From the NCBI RefSeq assembly GCF_030056705.1, contig NZ_JASHIC010000027.1:1-64000 (forward strand): a stretch of DNA of 64,000 nt, read 5' to 3'. This document shows positions 44,022 to 53,955 of this stretch, in pieces. The translations under genes were made by a program, and so were the position numbers. This DNA comes from Flectobacillus longus. Lineage in GTDB: Bacteria > Bacteroidota > Bacteroidia > Cytophagales > Spirosomataceae. Under the pieces are notes generated by a model, which had not been told where the DNA came from, searched no databases, and saw nothing but the letters and a program-made list of their open reading frames with translations. The stretch's first letter is position 1. Each line of letters opens with the position of its first letter.

Positions 44022-44216
44022 CGAGTCATCCCGAGTTTTGGAATTAAGATTATTCGTCAAAGGTTCATCAAAAAAGCGGTCGAAAAACAATTTTCGACCG
44101 CTTTTTTGATACTACTATGCTATGTCTGACTCGGCTTAAGACGCAAAGTATTGCATCTCTATTGCTAGAATACAAATTTTAGAATAATCACTCATTCACT
44201 CGATTTAGGATGAATC
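44022..44216. repeat. Family A intergenic inverted-repeat element, copy 5
   Basis: Left end ACGAGTCATCCCGAGTTTTG, right end CACTCGATTTAGGATGAATC, inverted and closely similar to copy 1. Hairpin at 44067-44110 inside, then TACTACTATGCTA, GACGCAAAGTATTGCATC and AATCACTCATTC. The element stops six bases before the ettA stop codon. Confidence 0.75.
44067..44110. terminator. Bidirectional terminator (family A hairpin 5)
   Basis: 20-base perfect arms (ATCAAAAAAGCGGTCGAAAA and complement) around ACAA, between the convergent porP/sprF and ettA genes. Confidence 0.75.
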
Positions 44217-44222
44217 TGAATA

Positions 44223-45890
44223 CTATTGTAACTTTTTGTATCTGATACGCTTAGGCGTGGCATCAGCACCCAAACGCTTACGACGATTTTCCTCATAGTC
44301 AGAGAAGTTACCTTCAAACCAATATACTTGAGAATCGCCTTCGAATGCCAAGATATGCGTAGCCACACGGTCAAGGAACCAACGGTCGTGGGAAATGACT
44401 ACAGCACAACCACCAAAGTTTTCAAGAGCTTCTTCCAACGCACGTAAGGTATTTACGTCGAGGTCGTTGGTAGGTTCATCTAAAAGTACCAAGTTCGCAC
44501 CCTCTTTTAACATCATTGCCAAGTGAACGCGGTTGCGCTCACCACCCGAAAGGTTGGCAATTTTCTTTTCTTGATCAGCACCTGCAAAGTTGAATTTACT
44601 TACATAAGCACGAGCATTAACTTGCTTGTTGCCTAACATAATTTGCTCTGTACCCCCCGAAATAGTTTCAAAAACAGATTTTCCTGCATCTAAAAGATGG
44701 TGTTCTTGGTCTACATAAGTCATTTTAACTGTATCTCCGACTTCGAATGTACCTGAATCAGGTGTTTCTTGACCTGAGATAAGCTTGAATAATGTCGACT
44801 TACCAGCACCGTTTGGTCCAATAATACCCACGATACCTGCTGGAGGCAACGAGAAACTAAGATTTTCGAATAATAATTTATCGCCATAAGCTTTTGATAC
44901 ATTATTTACTTCGATAACCTTATTACCCAAGCGTGGTCCTGGTGGGATAAATAATTCTAGCTTATCTTCTTTTTGTTTATTTTCTTCCGAAAGGAGTTTT
45001 TCATAAGCACCCAAACGAGCTTTAGATTTGGCCTGACGTGCTTTTGGAGCCATACGTACCCATTCTAATTCACGTTGTAGAGTTTTCTGACGCTTAGATT
45101 CGGTTTTCTCTTCCATAGCCAAGCGGTTTTGCTTTTGCTCTAACCATGAAGAATAATTTCCTTTCCATGGGATACCTTCGCCACGGTCAAGTTCCAAAAT
45201 CCAACCAGCTACGTTGTCTAAGAAATAACGGTCGTGGGTTACAGCAATTACTGTTCCTTTATACTGACGAAGGTGTTCTTCCAACCACAATACCGATTCG
45301 GCATCGAGGTGATTGGTAGGTTCATCGAGCAATAATACGTCTGGTTCTTGCAACAACAAACGGCAAAGCGCCACACGGCGTTTTTCACCACCAGAAAGAT
45401 TGCCTACTAAAGCCTCTGACGGAGGACAACGAAGCGCATCCATGGCTTTTTCGAGACGAGTATCCAATTCCCAAGCATTGAAGTGATCCAATTTTTCTTG
45501 CACTTCTCCTTGGCGTGCCAATAATTTATCGAAGTCGGCATCTGGGTCACCAAAGGCTTCGTTGATTTCGTCAAACTCTTTTAATAGTCCAACAATTTCA
45601 GCGACACCTTCTTCTACAATTTCTTTAACTGTTTTGGTAGGGTCTAATTTGGGCTCTTGTTCCAGCATTCCTACAGTATAACCGGGCGAAAACACTACGT
45701 CACCAGTGTAGCTTTTGTCGATACCCGCAATTACCCGCAACAAAGACGATTTACCAGCACCGTTTAGACCAAGCACCCCAATTTTGGCACCGTAGAAAAA
45801 CGAGAGATAGATATTTTTAAGAATCGTTTTTTGTGGTGGAACAGTTTTGGAAACCCGCTCCATTGAAAAAATAATGGTTTCTTGACTCAT
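44223..45890 (-). CDS. ettA: Energy-dependent translational throttle protein EttA
   Basis: 555 residues, soluble ABC-F protein with two ATPase domains. Domain 1: Walker A GLNGAGKSS, signature LSGGEKRRVAL, Walker B VLLLDEPTNHLD; a charged linker with the family P-site tRNA interaction motif region; domain 2: GPNGAGKST, LSGGERNRVHLAM, LVLLDEPTNDLD. EttA binds the ribosomal E site and gates the first steps of translation according to ATP/ADP ratio. The arm/linker layout and the N terminus (MSQETIIFSMERVSKTVPPQK) are typical of EttA rather than Uup. Single-gene transcript with a long leader. Confidence 0.95.
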   Translation of the reverse strand: MSQETIIFSMERVSKTVPPQKTILKNIYLSFFYGAKIGVLGLNGAGKSSLLRVIAGIDKSYTGDVVFSPGYTVGMLEQEPKLDPTKTVKEIVEEGVAEIVGLLKEFDEINEAFGDPDADFDKLLARQGEVQEKLDHFNAWELDTRLEKAMDALRCPPSEALVGNLSGGEKRRVALCRLLLQEPDVLLLDEPTNHLDAESVLWLEEHLRQYKGTVIAVTHDRYFLDNVAGWILELDRGEGIPWKGNYSSWLEQKQNRLAMEEKTESKRQKTLQRELEWVRMAPKARQAKSKARLGAYEKLLSEENKQKEDKLELFIPPGPRLGNKVIEVNNVSKAYGDKLLFENLSFSLPPAGIVGIIGPNGAGKSTLFKLISGQETPDSGTFEVGDTVKMTYVDQEHHLLDAGKSVFETISGGTEQIMLGNKQVNARAYVSKFNFAGADQEKKIANLSGGERNRVHLAMMLKEGANLVLLDEPTNDLDVNTLRALEEALENFGGCAVVISHDRWFLDRVATHILAFEGDSQVYWFEGNFSDYEENRRKRLGADATPKRIRYKKLQ

Positions 45891-46430
45891 TGTTTTTTTG
45901 TTTTATTCTAAAGGTCTATTTATATTAGTAAAATGAATATCTGAAGCTCTACGTAGCTTTTGAATAAAATGCTTGAAGGTCAATACTTTTATAAAAAAGG
46001 ATGAGTAAAGTCTCATATTTGTTGACTTTGAATCAAGCAAAGTAGGTTCTTATCTTATAGATTTTAATAATTAAAAAACTAAGAAATAAATTTGTCAAAG
46101 ATACTAAAAGCAGAGTGGGGATTCAGTGTATAAGTCTTAGTTTTTATTTCCATTGGTAATTAATAGCGATTTTAACAGGTCTATGTTAAATTTTGTCCGA
46201 ATAATGGATAATCGATATTTAAAATTATATTTTTTATTGAAATTCAGTATATTGCAAAAAAAAAATCAACTTAATAACCAGTAAAAATCAACTAACAATC
46301 AATAAATTTGTCTAATTAACTCAAATAGGTTACTAACTAGATTTCTCATTCATTTTATTTAATATATAGTTTTGTTAAATACAATAAATGACGTTTTTAA
46401 AATCAAAACAGCTAATATTTAACCTAAACC
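45891..46430. other. Long divergent gap between ettA and the DUF349 gene
   Basis: No gene is seen. On the minus strand TATCTTTG (46096-46103) may be the ettA -7 box, giving a leader of about 200 bases. On the plus strand TAGTTTTG (46367-46374) may serve the DUF349 gene. The rest is A/T-rich without repeats or hairpins that stand out. Confidence 0.4.
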
Positions 46431-46484
46431 ATGAATCCCGTTAGAGCTATGAGCATTGCCAAAAACTCTAACCACGCAACGTAA
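46431..46484 (+). CDS. Possible upstream open reading frame of the DUF349 gene
   Basis: 17 codons, MNPVRAMSIAKNSNHAT, ending five bases before the ATG at 46489. It could be a translational leader that delivers ribosomes to the next start, because no Shine-Dalgarno sequence is visible. It has no run of one amino acid and no terminator follows, so it is not an attenuator. May be chance. Confidence 0.25.
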   Translation: MNPVRAMSIAKNSNHAT

Positions 46485-46488
46485 ACCA

Positions 46489-47769
46489 ATGGAAAATACA
46501 GTAAAAAACCCTGCCGAGTATGGCTATTGTAAAGATGGTAAGGTCTATTTAAAAGGATATTTGGAATACCCAGACCGCCTGATTGGTGTTGTTCGTAACA
46601 CCGAAGAAGAAGCTCTTCAGTATTTTGTTAATCGCTTTGCTATCGCAGAAAACAAAGTAAATTTGCTTTTCGCTCAAGTAGATGAAGCTCAAAACAAAGG
46701 CTCTTACCTAACTAAATTACTCCAACTACGTAAAAACCTCGTAGAGTTTGATGGTTTGGGTAATTTCGTACCTCTACTTCACAAGTTAGATGAGTTAGAA
46801 TTGCAGTTGCGTGAGCTAATTCTAAACAATCAAATCAAAAATCTTGAAATCAAGAGAGCTTTGATTGAAGAAGCTAATCAAGCTGGTGCTATCGATGATT
46901 GGGCTAGAGCTACTGATGTCATCATGGAAATCAAAACCAAATGGCTGAAAACTGGTCCTGTTGATAAGGCATTACAAGATGGCATTGAAACTGAGTTCAA
47001 TGGTATTGTGGACAATTTCTTTGTTCGTCGTCGTGAATACTATGCTGAGAAAAACCGTATCATCGACGAAAAACTAGCTCAGTTACAACGAATCGTTGAT
47101 AGTGCTCGTGCATTGCGCTACGAACAAGATGTAGATGCTGGTTTCCAAAAAGTAAAAGATTTACAACGTGAATGGAAAACCATCTCTCAGGTACCGCCTA
47201 AAAAGCAATCTATGCTTTGGAAGCAGTTCAAGCGTTCTTCTGATTTCTTCTTTGAGCGTTATAACAATGTGAAGGGAATTGTATCGAAACCAAGAATCGA
47301 TCCTCGTGCTCAACAAATGATGGACATGACTACCGAGTTGGAACGTAACTTCCCAGATCAACCAAATATTCCACAAACAGCAGAAAAAGCAAAAGCATAT
47401 CTTGTAAAATGGAAAGAGCTTTCGACTTTGGCAAAAAGTGTGGATAGAAACTTGGCAGAACGTTTCCGTAACATTTGCGATAAGATTTTCGAAATGAACT
47501 ACTTGTTGCGTGTTATCTCGTACCGTCACCCTGCTTTGCACGAAAAACCACGTATCGAGCAGTTGAAGATTATGATTAACCAAATGGATTATATGACGAA
47601 AAAAGAGAAAAACGAATTAGACTCGTTTATTTCTGAATCGCAGTACTCTGGTCAAATGAATGACAAATTGGTTATCAATAAAATCAATACTCAAAAGCGT
47701 AAGATTTCAATGAAAGAAACGCTCTTGGTAGAGTTCAAGAAAGAACTAGAAACTTTGTTGGGTCAGTAA
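46489..47769 (+). CDS. DUF349 domain protein
   Basis: 426 residues from the ATG at 46489 (MENTVKNPAEYG...); an in-frame TTG at 46456 is less likely. Almost entirely helical with several DUF349 repeats of about 70 residues (pattern W...G...WKxFKxxxDxFFxxRxxY: SMLWKQFKRSSDFFFERYN, GIVDNFFVRRREYYAEKN, LAERFRNICDKIF), so a long coiled-coil-like rod is expected. DUF349 proteins are widespread in Bacteroidota; function not established. Ends with a strong terminator. Confidence 0.88.
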   Translation: MENTVKNPAEYGYCKDGKVYLKGYLEYPDRLIGVVRNTEEEALQYFVNRFAIAENKVNLLFAQVDEAQNKGSYLTKLLQLRKNLVEFDGLGNFVPLLHKLDELELQLRELILNNQIKNLEIKRALIEEANQAGAIDDWARATDVIMEIKTKWLKTGPVDKALQDGIETEFNGIVDNFFVRRREYYAEKNRIIDEKLAQLQRIVDSARALRYEQDVDAGFQKVKDLQREWKTISQVPPKKQSMLWKQFKRSSDFFFERYNNVKGIVSKPRIDPRAQQMMDMTTELERNFPDQPNIPQTAEKAKAYLVKWKELSTLAKSVDRNLAERFRNICDKIFEMNYLLRVISYRHPALHEKPRIEQLKIMINQMDYMTKKEKNELDSFISESQYSGQMNDKLVINKINTQKRKISMKETLLVEFKKELETLLGQ

Positions 47770-47790
47770 GATTCGATAAAGAAGCAATAA

Positions 47791-47830
47791 AGAAAAATCC
47801 CTTTGGTGAGAGCCAAAGGGATTTTTCTTT
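47791..47830 (+). terminator. Terminator of the DUF349 gene
   Basis: Perfect 16-base stem AGAAAAATCCCTTTGG / CCAAAGGGATTTTTCT with loop TGAGAG, followed by TTTTA, 21 bases after the stop codon. Confidence 0.9.
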
Positions 47831-47930
47831 TATATCAATGTCAGGCTTTCGGCGGTCAGCTATGGGCTTTCGGAAATAATTTATAAGAAACCCTTTCATT
47901 ATTTAGCCTATTGCGGGTGAGTTCACAATT

Positions 47931-48080
47931 AGTAGTGTACAAAGGATTTTCAACTATTTCAGATTTGGGATTTCTGATTTCGGAAATATAGAAATTTACT
48001 TTTATTTTTTACAAAATATAGAAGCTGATACTTCCGAAATCCGAAATAAACATTTTTTATAATTCTTCGTACACTACTAA
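47931..48080. repeat. Family B intergenic inverted-repeat element, copy 2
   Basis: Ends AGTAGTGTAC and GTACACTACT are inverted, with inner inverted parts ATTTCAGATTTGGGATTTC / CTTCCGAAATCCGAAAT around TTTTATTTTTTACAAAATATA. The 9-base word TTCACAATT occurs directly on both sides (47922-47930 and 48081-48089), a candidate target-site duplication. Lies between the convergent DUF349 and trpB genes. A family C-like piece GCCTATTGCGGGT precedes it at 47906-47918. Confidence 0.7.
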
Positions 48081-48098
48081 TTCACAATTCATCTAACT

Positions 48099-49286
48099 CT
48101 ACAAATGCTTCATATAAGTTGCTAAGTCTTTATCGCCACGTCCAGATAGGTTTACTACAACGGTCTCGTTTGGCTGAGCTCCTAATTCTTCTAAAGCTGC
48201 AAGTGCATGAGCTGATTCCAATGCAGGAATAATGCCTTCTAGTTTTGACAATTGAAAACCAGCTTTCAAGGCAGCTTCGTCTGTAATAGCAAAGAATTTA
48301 GCACGCTTGGTATCAAATAAATGTGCGTGCATAGGGCCAATGCCAGGGTAATCCAAACCTGCCGAAATAGAGTGAGGTTCTACAACCTGACCATCTTCGG
48401 TTTGCATCAAGATACTACGACTACCATGTAACACGCCTGGTTTACCCAAAAAAGTTGTAGCAGCCGAAAAACCAGAACTAATACCATGACCACCTGCTTC
48501 TGCTGCAACTAATTGCGTTTGGGCGTCATCTAAGAAATGATAAAAAGCACCTGCTGCATTTGAGCCACCACCTACACAAGCAATCACATAGTCTGGATTA
48601 GTCGTTCCTGTTTTTTCTTGTAACTGCCATTTGATTTCTTCTGAAATAATAGATTGGAAGCGTGCCACCATATCAGGATATGGGTGTGGCCCTACTACCG
48701 ATCCAATAATATAGTGCGTATCTACAGGGTTGTTAATCCAGTGACGCATGGCGTCGTTAGTAGCATCTTTTAGGGTTTTTGAACCACTTTTAGCTGCACG
48801 AACTTCAGCTCCAAGCATTTTCATACGTGCCACGTTTGGTGCTTGGCGCTCAATATCGATTTCGCCCATGTACACAATACACTCCAAGCCCATCAATGCA
48901 CATACAGTAGCGGTAGCCACACCATGTTGACCAGCACCAGTTTCGGCTACGATACGTCTTTTACCCAAACGCTTTGCCAATAAAGCTTGCCCGATGGTAT
49001 TATTTACTTTGTGTGCGCCTGTATGACACAAGTCTTCACGCTTTAAGTAAATGGTAGTATTATATTTTTCAGAAAGACGTTCTGCTAAAAACAACGGCGT
49101 TGGACGACCTACATAGTCTTTCAATAAAGCGTCAAATTCAGCTTTGAAAGCAGGGTCGTTGATAATACTCAAATAATTATTTTTGAGTTCTTCTACATTA
49201 GGATATAACATTTCAGGGATAAAAGCCCCTCCAAATTCGCCGTAGTATCCTTTTTCGTTTACATTATATTGTTGAGCTGTAGTCAT
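48099..49286 (-). CDS. trpB: Tryptophan synthase beta subunit
   Basis: 395 residues from the ATG at 49286, the family-typical start ([22 protein letters not shown]). PLP lysine K93 in [13 protein letters not shown], with GGGSNAAG and [12 protein letters not shown] for phosphate and substrate binding. Condenses indole with serine. Last gene of trpEGDCFB; its partner TrpA is encoded elsewhere (37335). TrpB1 type by sequence. 50 bases after trpF. Confidence 0.97.
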   Translation of the reverse strand: MTTAQQYNVNEKGYYGEFGGAFIPEMLYPNVEELKNNYLSIINDPAFKAEFDALLKDYVGRPTPLFLAERLSEKYNTTIYLKREDLCHTGAHKVNNTIGQALLAKRLGKRRIVAETGAGQHGVATATVCALMGLECIVYMGEIDIERQAPNVARMKMLGAEVRAAKSGSKTLKDATNDAMRHWINNPVDTHYIIGSVVGPHPYPDMVARFQSIISEEIKWQLQEKTGTTNPDYVIACVGGGSNAAGAFYHFLDDAQTQLVAAEAGGHGISSGFSAATTFLGKPGVLHGSRSILMQTEDGQVVEPHSISAGLDYPGIGPMHAHLFDTKRAKFFAITDEAALKAGFQLSKLEGIIPALESAHALAALEELGAQPNETVVVNLSGRGDKDLATYMKHL

Positions 49287-49336
49287 TTGACACAAATAAT
49301 TTTAAGATATGATTGTCTTTGGCTTTGTCACCTCTT

Positions 49337-49978
49337 TTACATTTCAACTTCTTCTGGTTTTAAGATTTTGATTAATTCACTTAGTTTATCAATATCCTTT
49401 AGCCCAGGTTCAAGTTCAAACTTACTGTTCACGTCGATTGCATGAATTCGTAACTGTTTTAAATCTAGGGTTTGAGCAGCATTTGCCAAACCTACACCAC
49501 CTGCCAAGAAAAATGGTTTTTCGTTATCATAACGACTCAATAAAGACCAATCGAACGCCTGTCCTGTACCGCCAACTTGTTCACCTACTTTGGTATCAAA
49601 CAAGAAGAAATCACAATGAGGTTTGTAATTATGTAGTTTAGCAAAATTAAAAGTACTATCTACCGAAAAAGCTTTGATGATGTTAACACCTTTAAACTTT
49701 AAATTTTTACAAAAATCTGGAAGTTCTTCTCCGTGTAGCTGAACATAATCCAAACTGTATTTTTTGACTGTATCCAAAATATAGGCTTGCGAAGCATTGA
49801 CAAAAACACCTACTTTTTTGGTTGACTTAGGAAAGGATTTTAGTAAATCTTCATCTAGCTCAGTTCCGACAAATCGGCTTGATTGATGATAAAAAATAAA
49901 ACCCATGTAGTCAGGTTGTAAGGCTAATACTTCACGGATGTTTTCGGCATCACGCATTCCACATATTTTTAGTCTCAT
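49337..49978 (-). CDS. trpF: Phosphoribosylanthranilate isomerase
   Basis: 213 residues. TIM-barrel isomerase with the catalytic Cys in LKICGMRDAENI and Asp in the LFDTKVGEQVGGTGQAFDW segment; GGVGLANA and VNSKFELEPGLKD bind phosphate. Converts phosphoribosylanthranilate to CdRP. Start and stop are clean. Fifth gene of the operon. Confidence 0.95.
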   Translation of the reverse strand: MRLKICGMRDAENIREVLALQPDYMGFIFYHQSSRFVGTELDEDLLKSFPKSTKKVGVFVNASQAYILDTVKKYSLDYVQLHGEELPDFCKNLKFKGVNIIKAFSVDSTFNFAKLHNYKPHCDFFLFDTKVGEQVGGTGQAFDWSLLSRYDNEKPFFLAGGVGLANAAQTLDLKQLRIHAIDVNSKFELEPGLKDIDKLSELIKILKPEEVEM

Positions 49979-50080
49979 ATCTTGACGATAGTTGTTAGGA
50001 TTTTGACGTTCTTAAAAAACAAAAATACTGAAAAAACATGATATTTTTGTGGAAAAAGGATGACGAAAAAGCCATTTAAT

Positions 50081-50872
50081 TTACTGAATCTGAGCAATTA
50101 GGCTTTTTAAGGTTTCGGCAGGAGAAGGAGTTTTCATAAATGTTTCACCAATTAAAAAACCTCTGTATCCAACATCACGTAATTGCTTGATGGTTTCGGG
50201 TTGTGATATGCAACTTTCCGAAATTTTGATACAATGACTAGGAATCTTTTCTGCCAATTCTAGCGAAGCATTTACGTTTTGTTCCGCAAAGTTTTTAAGA
50301 TTACGGTTGTTCACACCCACTACATCGATATACTCACAGAGACTACGATCAAGTTCTTCTTGGTCATGAACCTCCAAGAGGGTTTCCATGCCTAAATCTT
50401 TTACGACTTTCCCTAATTCGTAAATACGAGTAGGAGTAAGGTTGGCTGCAATTAATAAAATGACATCTGCGCCTAAAGCTTTGGCTTCAAAGATTTGGTA
50501 TTCATCAATGATAAAATCCTTACGTAAAATAGGAATAGTAGGATTAGCTTTGCGGGCTGACAAGATATCTGCGTCCGAACCACCAAAGAAATCCATATCT
50601 GTCAAAACTGACAAGCAAGCTGCTCCAGCTTGGACATATCCCGTAGTTACTTCCTCAACTGTTACATCAGCATTGATAATACCTTTTGAAGGAGATTTTC
50701 TTTTAAATTCAGCGATGATTCCAGTAGAAGCAGGATTCAATAAGCTGGTTTTAAGAGAATTCGTAGTTTTAGCGAAATATCCTTTCTTAGTAAGCTCTTC
50801 GATTGCTACAAGGGCTTTCCTTTCGGCTACTTCGCGAGCTTTATTTTCTATTATTTTATCTAAAATTGTCAT
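50081..50872 (-). CDS. trpC: Indole-3-glycerol phosphate synthase
   Basis: 263 residues, TIM barrel. Motifs: SLLNPASTGIIAEFKRKSPSKGII with the catalytic lysines, SVLTDMDFFGGSD, ILRKDFIIDEYQIFEAKALGADVILLIAA, LLEVHDQEELDR, VVGVNNRNLKNF and RGFLIGETFMK. Closes the indole ring. Fourth gene of the operon, 20 bases after trpD. Confidence 0.96.
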   Translation of the reverse strand: MTILDKIIENKAREVAERKALVAIEELTKKGYFAKTTNSLKTSLLNPASTGIIAEFKRKSPSKGIINADVTVEEVTTGYVQAGAACLSVLTDMDFFGGSDADILSARKANPTIPILRKDFIIDEYQIFEAKALGADVILLIAANLTPTRIYELGKVVKDLGMETLLEVHDQEELDRSLCEYIDVVGVNNRNLKNFAEQNVNASLELAEKIPSHCIKISESCISQPETIKQLRDVGYRGFLIGETFMKTPSPAETLKSLIAQIQ

Positions 50873-50892
50873 TTCTTAAAGGTTTTAGGGCA

Positions 50893-51879
50893 TTAAGCAA
50901 TAAATTTTTTGAAGGATTCAAAAGCTTTTCCACTTTCTAATGATTCTTTGGCTTTGGCAACAGCATCCTCTAAACTGAGGCTGTCACTTGCACAATACAA
51001 TGCAGTAGCGGCATTTGCCAAAACTACTTCTGTTTGTGCTTGGGTTCCTTCATTGCTTAGTACCGAGGTCAAGATTTTAGCAGACTCTTCAACAGTATGT
51101 CCACCATGTAACTCTTCTGGATTACATTTTGAGAAGCCTAATTGTTTTGGAGAAATAGTTTCAATTCCTTTTTGTGTAATTAAAACAAAGTCTCCAGTCA
51201 ATGAGATTTCGTCATAACCGTCTAATCCATATAATACACCGAAGTTTTTTCCTGTTTTCTGAAAAATAGCTCCATACAGTTTCAACACTTCTTCATTATA
51301 TACACCCGTAATTTGTTTCTGCACTTTTGCAGGATTCAAGATAGGACCAAGCATATTGAAAAAAGTTTTCATGCCAAGCTCTTTACGAATTGGACCTACA
51401 AATCTCATGGCTGGATGAAATAGCGGTGCATGTAAGAAACAAATACCTGCTTGTTCGATTTTACGACGTAAATATTCTTCATCATTTGAGAATCTTACAC
51501 CTAAGTATTCTAATACTGTAGAAGAACCAACCGAAGATGAAACTCCATGATTACCATGTTTGGCAATGGCTTGACCAGCACCTGCTACAATAAATGAAGC
51601 TGTGGTAGAAATATTGAAAGTATCTTTACCATCACCACCAGTACCACACAAATCCATTGGGTCGTATGCTGATAGGTCGATAGTTACCGCCAAATCAAGC
51701 ATAGCGTCTCTAAAACCTTCCAATTCTTCAGGCGTAATAGCCTGAATCATATAAGTTGTTAGAAATGCCGCTATTTGAGAAGGATTTGCATCTCCTCTAC
51801 CTATAATCGAAAGGGCTGCATAGGCCTCTTCTTGCGTTAATTGATTACCAGCAATACGTTTATTTAAAAAAGACTTCAT
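50893..51879 (-). CDS. trpD: Anthranilate phosphoribosyltransferase
   Basis: 328 residues. The PRPP-binding motif is DLCGTGGDGKDTFNIST near 76, followed by KHGNHGVSSSVGSSTVLEYLG and RKELGMKTFFNMLGPILNP. It joins anthranilate to PRPP. Third gene of the operon. Confidence 0.97.
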   Translation of the reverse strand: MKSFLNKRIAGNQLTQEEAYAALSIIGRGDANPSQIAAFLTTYMIQAITPEELEGFRDAMLDLAVTIDLSAYDPMDLCGTGGDGKDTFNISTTASFIVAGAGQAIAKHGNHGVSSSVGSSTVLEYLGVRFSNDEEYLRRKIEQAGICFLHAPLFHPAMRFVGPIRKELGMKTFFNMLGPILNPAKVQKQITGVYNEEVLKLYGAIFQKTGKNFGVLYGLDGYDEISLTGDFVLITQKGIETISPKQLGFSKCNPEELHGGHTVEESAKILTSVLSNEGTQAQTEVVLANAATALYCASDSLSLEDAVAKAKESLESGKAFESFKKFIA

Positions 51880-51945
51880 AGTTGAAATGTTTGCTCTAGA
51901 TGCTAAGTTGAAAACACTTGAATATTGTAGGGAAATAAAAAGTAA

Positions 51946-52512
51946 TTAGCTTTTTACCCAGTTTTCAACCATTTTGACTCCAAACTGAGTAAGATATGCC
52001 TCTGGGTGAAATTGCACCCCACGAATATCATATTTGGTATGAGCTTCGGCCATCACAAAACCTTTTTCATCTACAGCCGTAATAATTAAGTCTTCAGGCA
52101 TTGTTTCAGGAACAACCGTCCATGAGTGATAGCGACATACGTCTACTTCTTTTGGCACACCTTGAAAAAGTACTTCATTGGGCTGAGTAATGATACATTT
52201 TGTAGTTACCCCATGTAGTACATCGCCCATGTTGAGAAGCTTAGCTCCAAAAGCTTCGCCAATAGCTTGGTGACCAAGGCAAACGCCAAAAATGCTTTTG
52301 CTTGGTGCATATTCTTTGATAACATCTAGTAAAATGCCTGCTTCTTCAGGAATACCTGGTCCTGGAGATAGAAGGATTTTATCATATTTTTTTACTTCTT
52401 CTAAAGCAATTTTATCATTTCTGAAAACGTCCACGTCGTTTCCTAAATCTTTGAGGATATATACAAGATTATATACAAAAGAGTCGTAATTGTCGAGTAC
52501 TAAGATTTTCAT
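51946..52512 (-). CDS. trpG: Anthranilate synthase glutaminase component
   Basis: 188 residues, class I glutamine amidotransferase. Nucleophile Cys78 in FGVCLGHQAIGEAFG, His/Glu in GVQFHPEAYLT, and the N-terminal LDNYDSFVYNL. It supplies ammonia to TrpE. In many bacteria this subunit doubles for folate (PabA); no pab genes are here, and the operon context supports the trp role. 36 bases after trpE. Confidence 0.95.
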   Translation of the reverse strand: MKILVLDNYDSFVYNLVYILKDLGNDVDVFRNDKIALEEVKKYDKILLSPGPGIPEEAGILLDVIKEYAPSKSIFGVCLGHQAIGEAFGAKLLNMGDVLHGVTTKCIITQPNEVLFQGVPKEVDVCRYHSWTVVPETMPEDLIITAVDEKGFVMAEAHTKYDIRGVQFHPEAYLTQFGVKMVENWVKS

Positions 52513-52548
52513 GTTTTTATGCGATTTGACCTAAAAGTCAGTTGAATA

Positions 52549-53955
52549 CTAGATTTGTTCGGCTACTTCCAATGCTTTGCGCAAGGCTGCTAATTTGTTG
52601 TGTACTTCCTGCATTTCGCTTTCGATAACAGATTTTGCCACTACACCCATTCCTGCTTGGTAATAAAGTGTGTTGTTTTTGCTCAAGAATGTACGAATAG
52701 CAATAGCATGGTTAAAATTACCTTGGAAATCCATGTACCCAATAGCCCCACCGTAGATATGACGGTTGGTAGTTTCGAGGCGATTGATGATGGTCATAGC
52801 ATTGTGTTTTGGTGCGCCTGATAACGTTCCAGCAGGGAACGTATCTGCTACCAATTGCAATGGGTTTGTACCAGCTGTCATGTGACCTGTGACCTTAGAT
52901 ACCAAGTGGATTACATGCGAGAAGAATTGAACTTCCTTGAAAGTTTCAACTTTAACAATATCCGAACTACGCGATAAGTCGTTGCGTGCTAAGTCAACTA
53001 ACATAACGTGTTCGGCAGATTCTTTAGGGTCGGCGTGGAGCTGACGAGCCAATTCGGCATCTTTTTCGTCGTCACCCGTACGACGGAATGTGCCTGCAAT
53101 TGGGTGAATTTCAGCGAGTCCATTTTTGATTTGAATTTGTTTTTCAGGTGATGCTCCGAAAATACGGTAATTTTCATAATCAAAATAGAACATATAAGGC
53201 GATGGATTTATTGAACGCAATGCACGATATACTTGGAAATCGTCACCTTCAAAAGTACGGCTAAAACGACGTGAAGGCACAATTTGGAATACATCTCCAC
53301 GCAAACAGTGCTGAATACAAATTTTGATTACCTCACGCATTTCGTCGTCGGTAACATTTGTAATTTCATCGCCAGTTACCGTAAATGATTTTGTCGCATA
53401 GTGAGGCAAATCAAGCAACATTTCGAGCGACTCTAAAGATGGTGCTGTTGTATCATTGTATTCGTGGGCATACAATGAAAGCTCATCTTTGAAGTGATTA
53501 ATCGCAATTACATAACGATATACATAATAGATAATCTGTGGAATTTCGGTATTCTCGTTCTTTTCTTGAATCTCAATATCCTCAAAATATTCTACGGCAT
53601 CATAAGAAATATGTCCAAACATCCCGTTGGCCATTGGCGCATAATCAGGTTGTCTGTTCCATTCAAATCTTTCAGCAAAATTCAACAGAGCTTGTACAGC
53701 ATCTTTGCGACGAGCTAAGGTAAATGTTTCGACGGTACCATCGGGGAAAGTTTGAGTTACCACATCGTTGTCGATGATAAAACTCGCCACTGGATCACAA
53801 GCAATATGGCTATAGCCATGCTCTTTGCCATGATAATCAGCACTTTCTAGAATTACGGTATTCTTAAACTTGTTTCTGAGTTTGAGAAATACCCCCACTG
53901 GAGTAATCGTGTCGGCTAACTTCTTTTTCTGAACGGTCTGAACGGTAAATTTCAT
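52549..53955 (-). CDS. trpE: Anthranilate synthase component I
   Basis: 468 residues. Chorismate-binding domain with QIVPSRRFSRTFEGDDFQVYRALR, FGASPEKQIQI, IHPIAGTFRRTGDDEKD, LVDLARNDLSRSSD, and GTLSGAPKHNAMTII. Converts chorismate to anthranilate with ammonia from TrpG. The tryptophan-feedback region (an LLES-like motif: VILESADYHGKEHGYSHIA) is present near residue 35, so allosteric control by Trp is likely. First structural gene of the operon, about 69 bases after the attenuator. A small GGTAG/CTACC hairpin sits between. Confidence 0.96.
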   Translation of the reverse strand: MKFTVQTVQKKKLADTITPVGVFLKLRNKFKNTVILESADYHGKEHGYSHIACDPVASFIIDNDVVTQTFPDGTVETFTLARRKDAVQALLNFAERFEWNRQPDYAPMANGMFGHISYDAVEYFEDIEIQEKNENTEIPQIIYYVYRYVIAINHFKDELSLYAHEYNDTTAPSLESLEMLLDLPHYATKSFTVTGDEITNVTDDEMREVIKICIQHCLRGDVFQIVPSRRFSRTFEGDDFQVYRALRSINPSPYMFYFDYENYRIFGASPEKQIQIKNGLAEIHPIAGTFRRTGDDEKDAELARQLHADPKESAEHVMLVDLARNDLSRSSDIVKVETFKEVQFFSHVIHLVSKVTGHMTAGTNPLQLVADTFPAGTLSGAPKHNAMTIINRLETTNRHIYGGAIGYMDFQGNFNHAIAIRTFLSKNNTLYYQAGMGVVAKSVIESEMQEVHNKLAALRKALEVAEQI

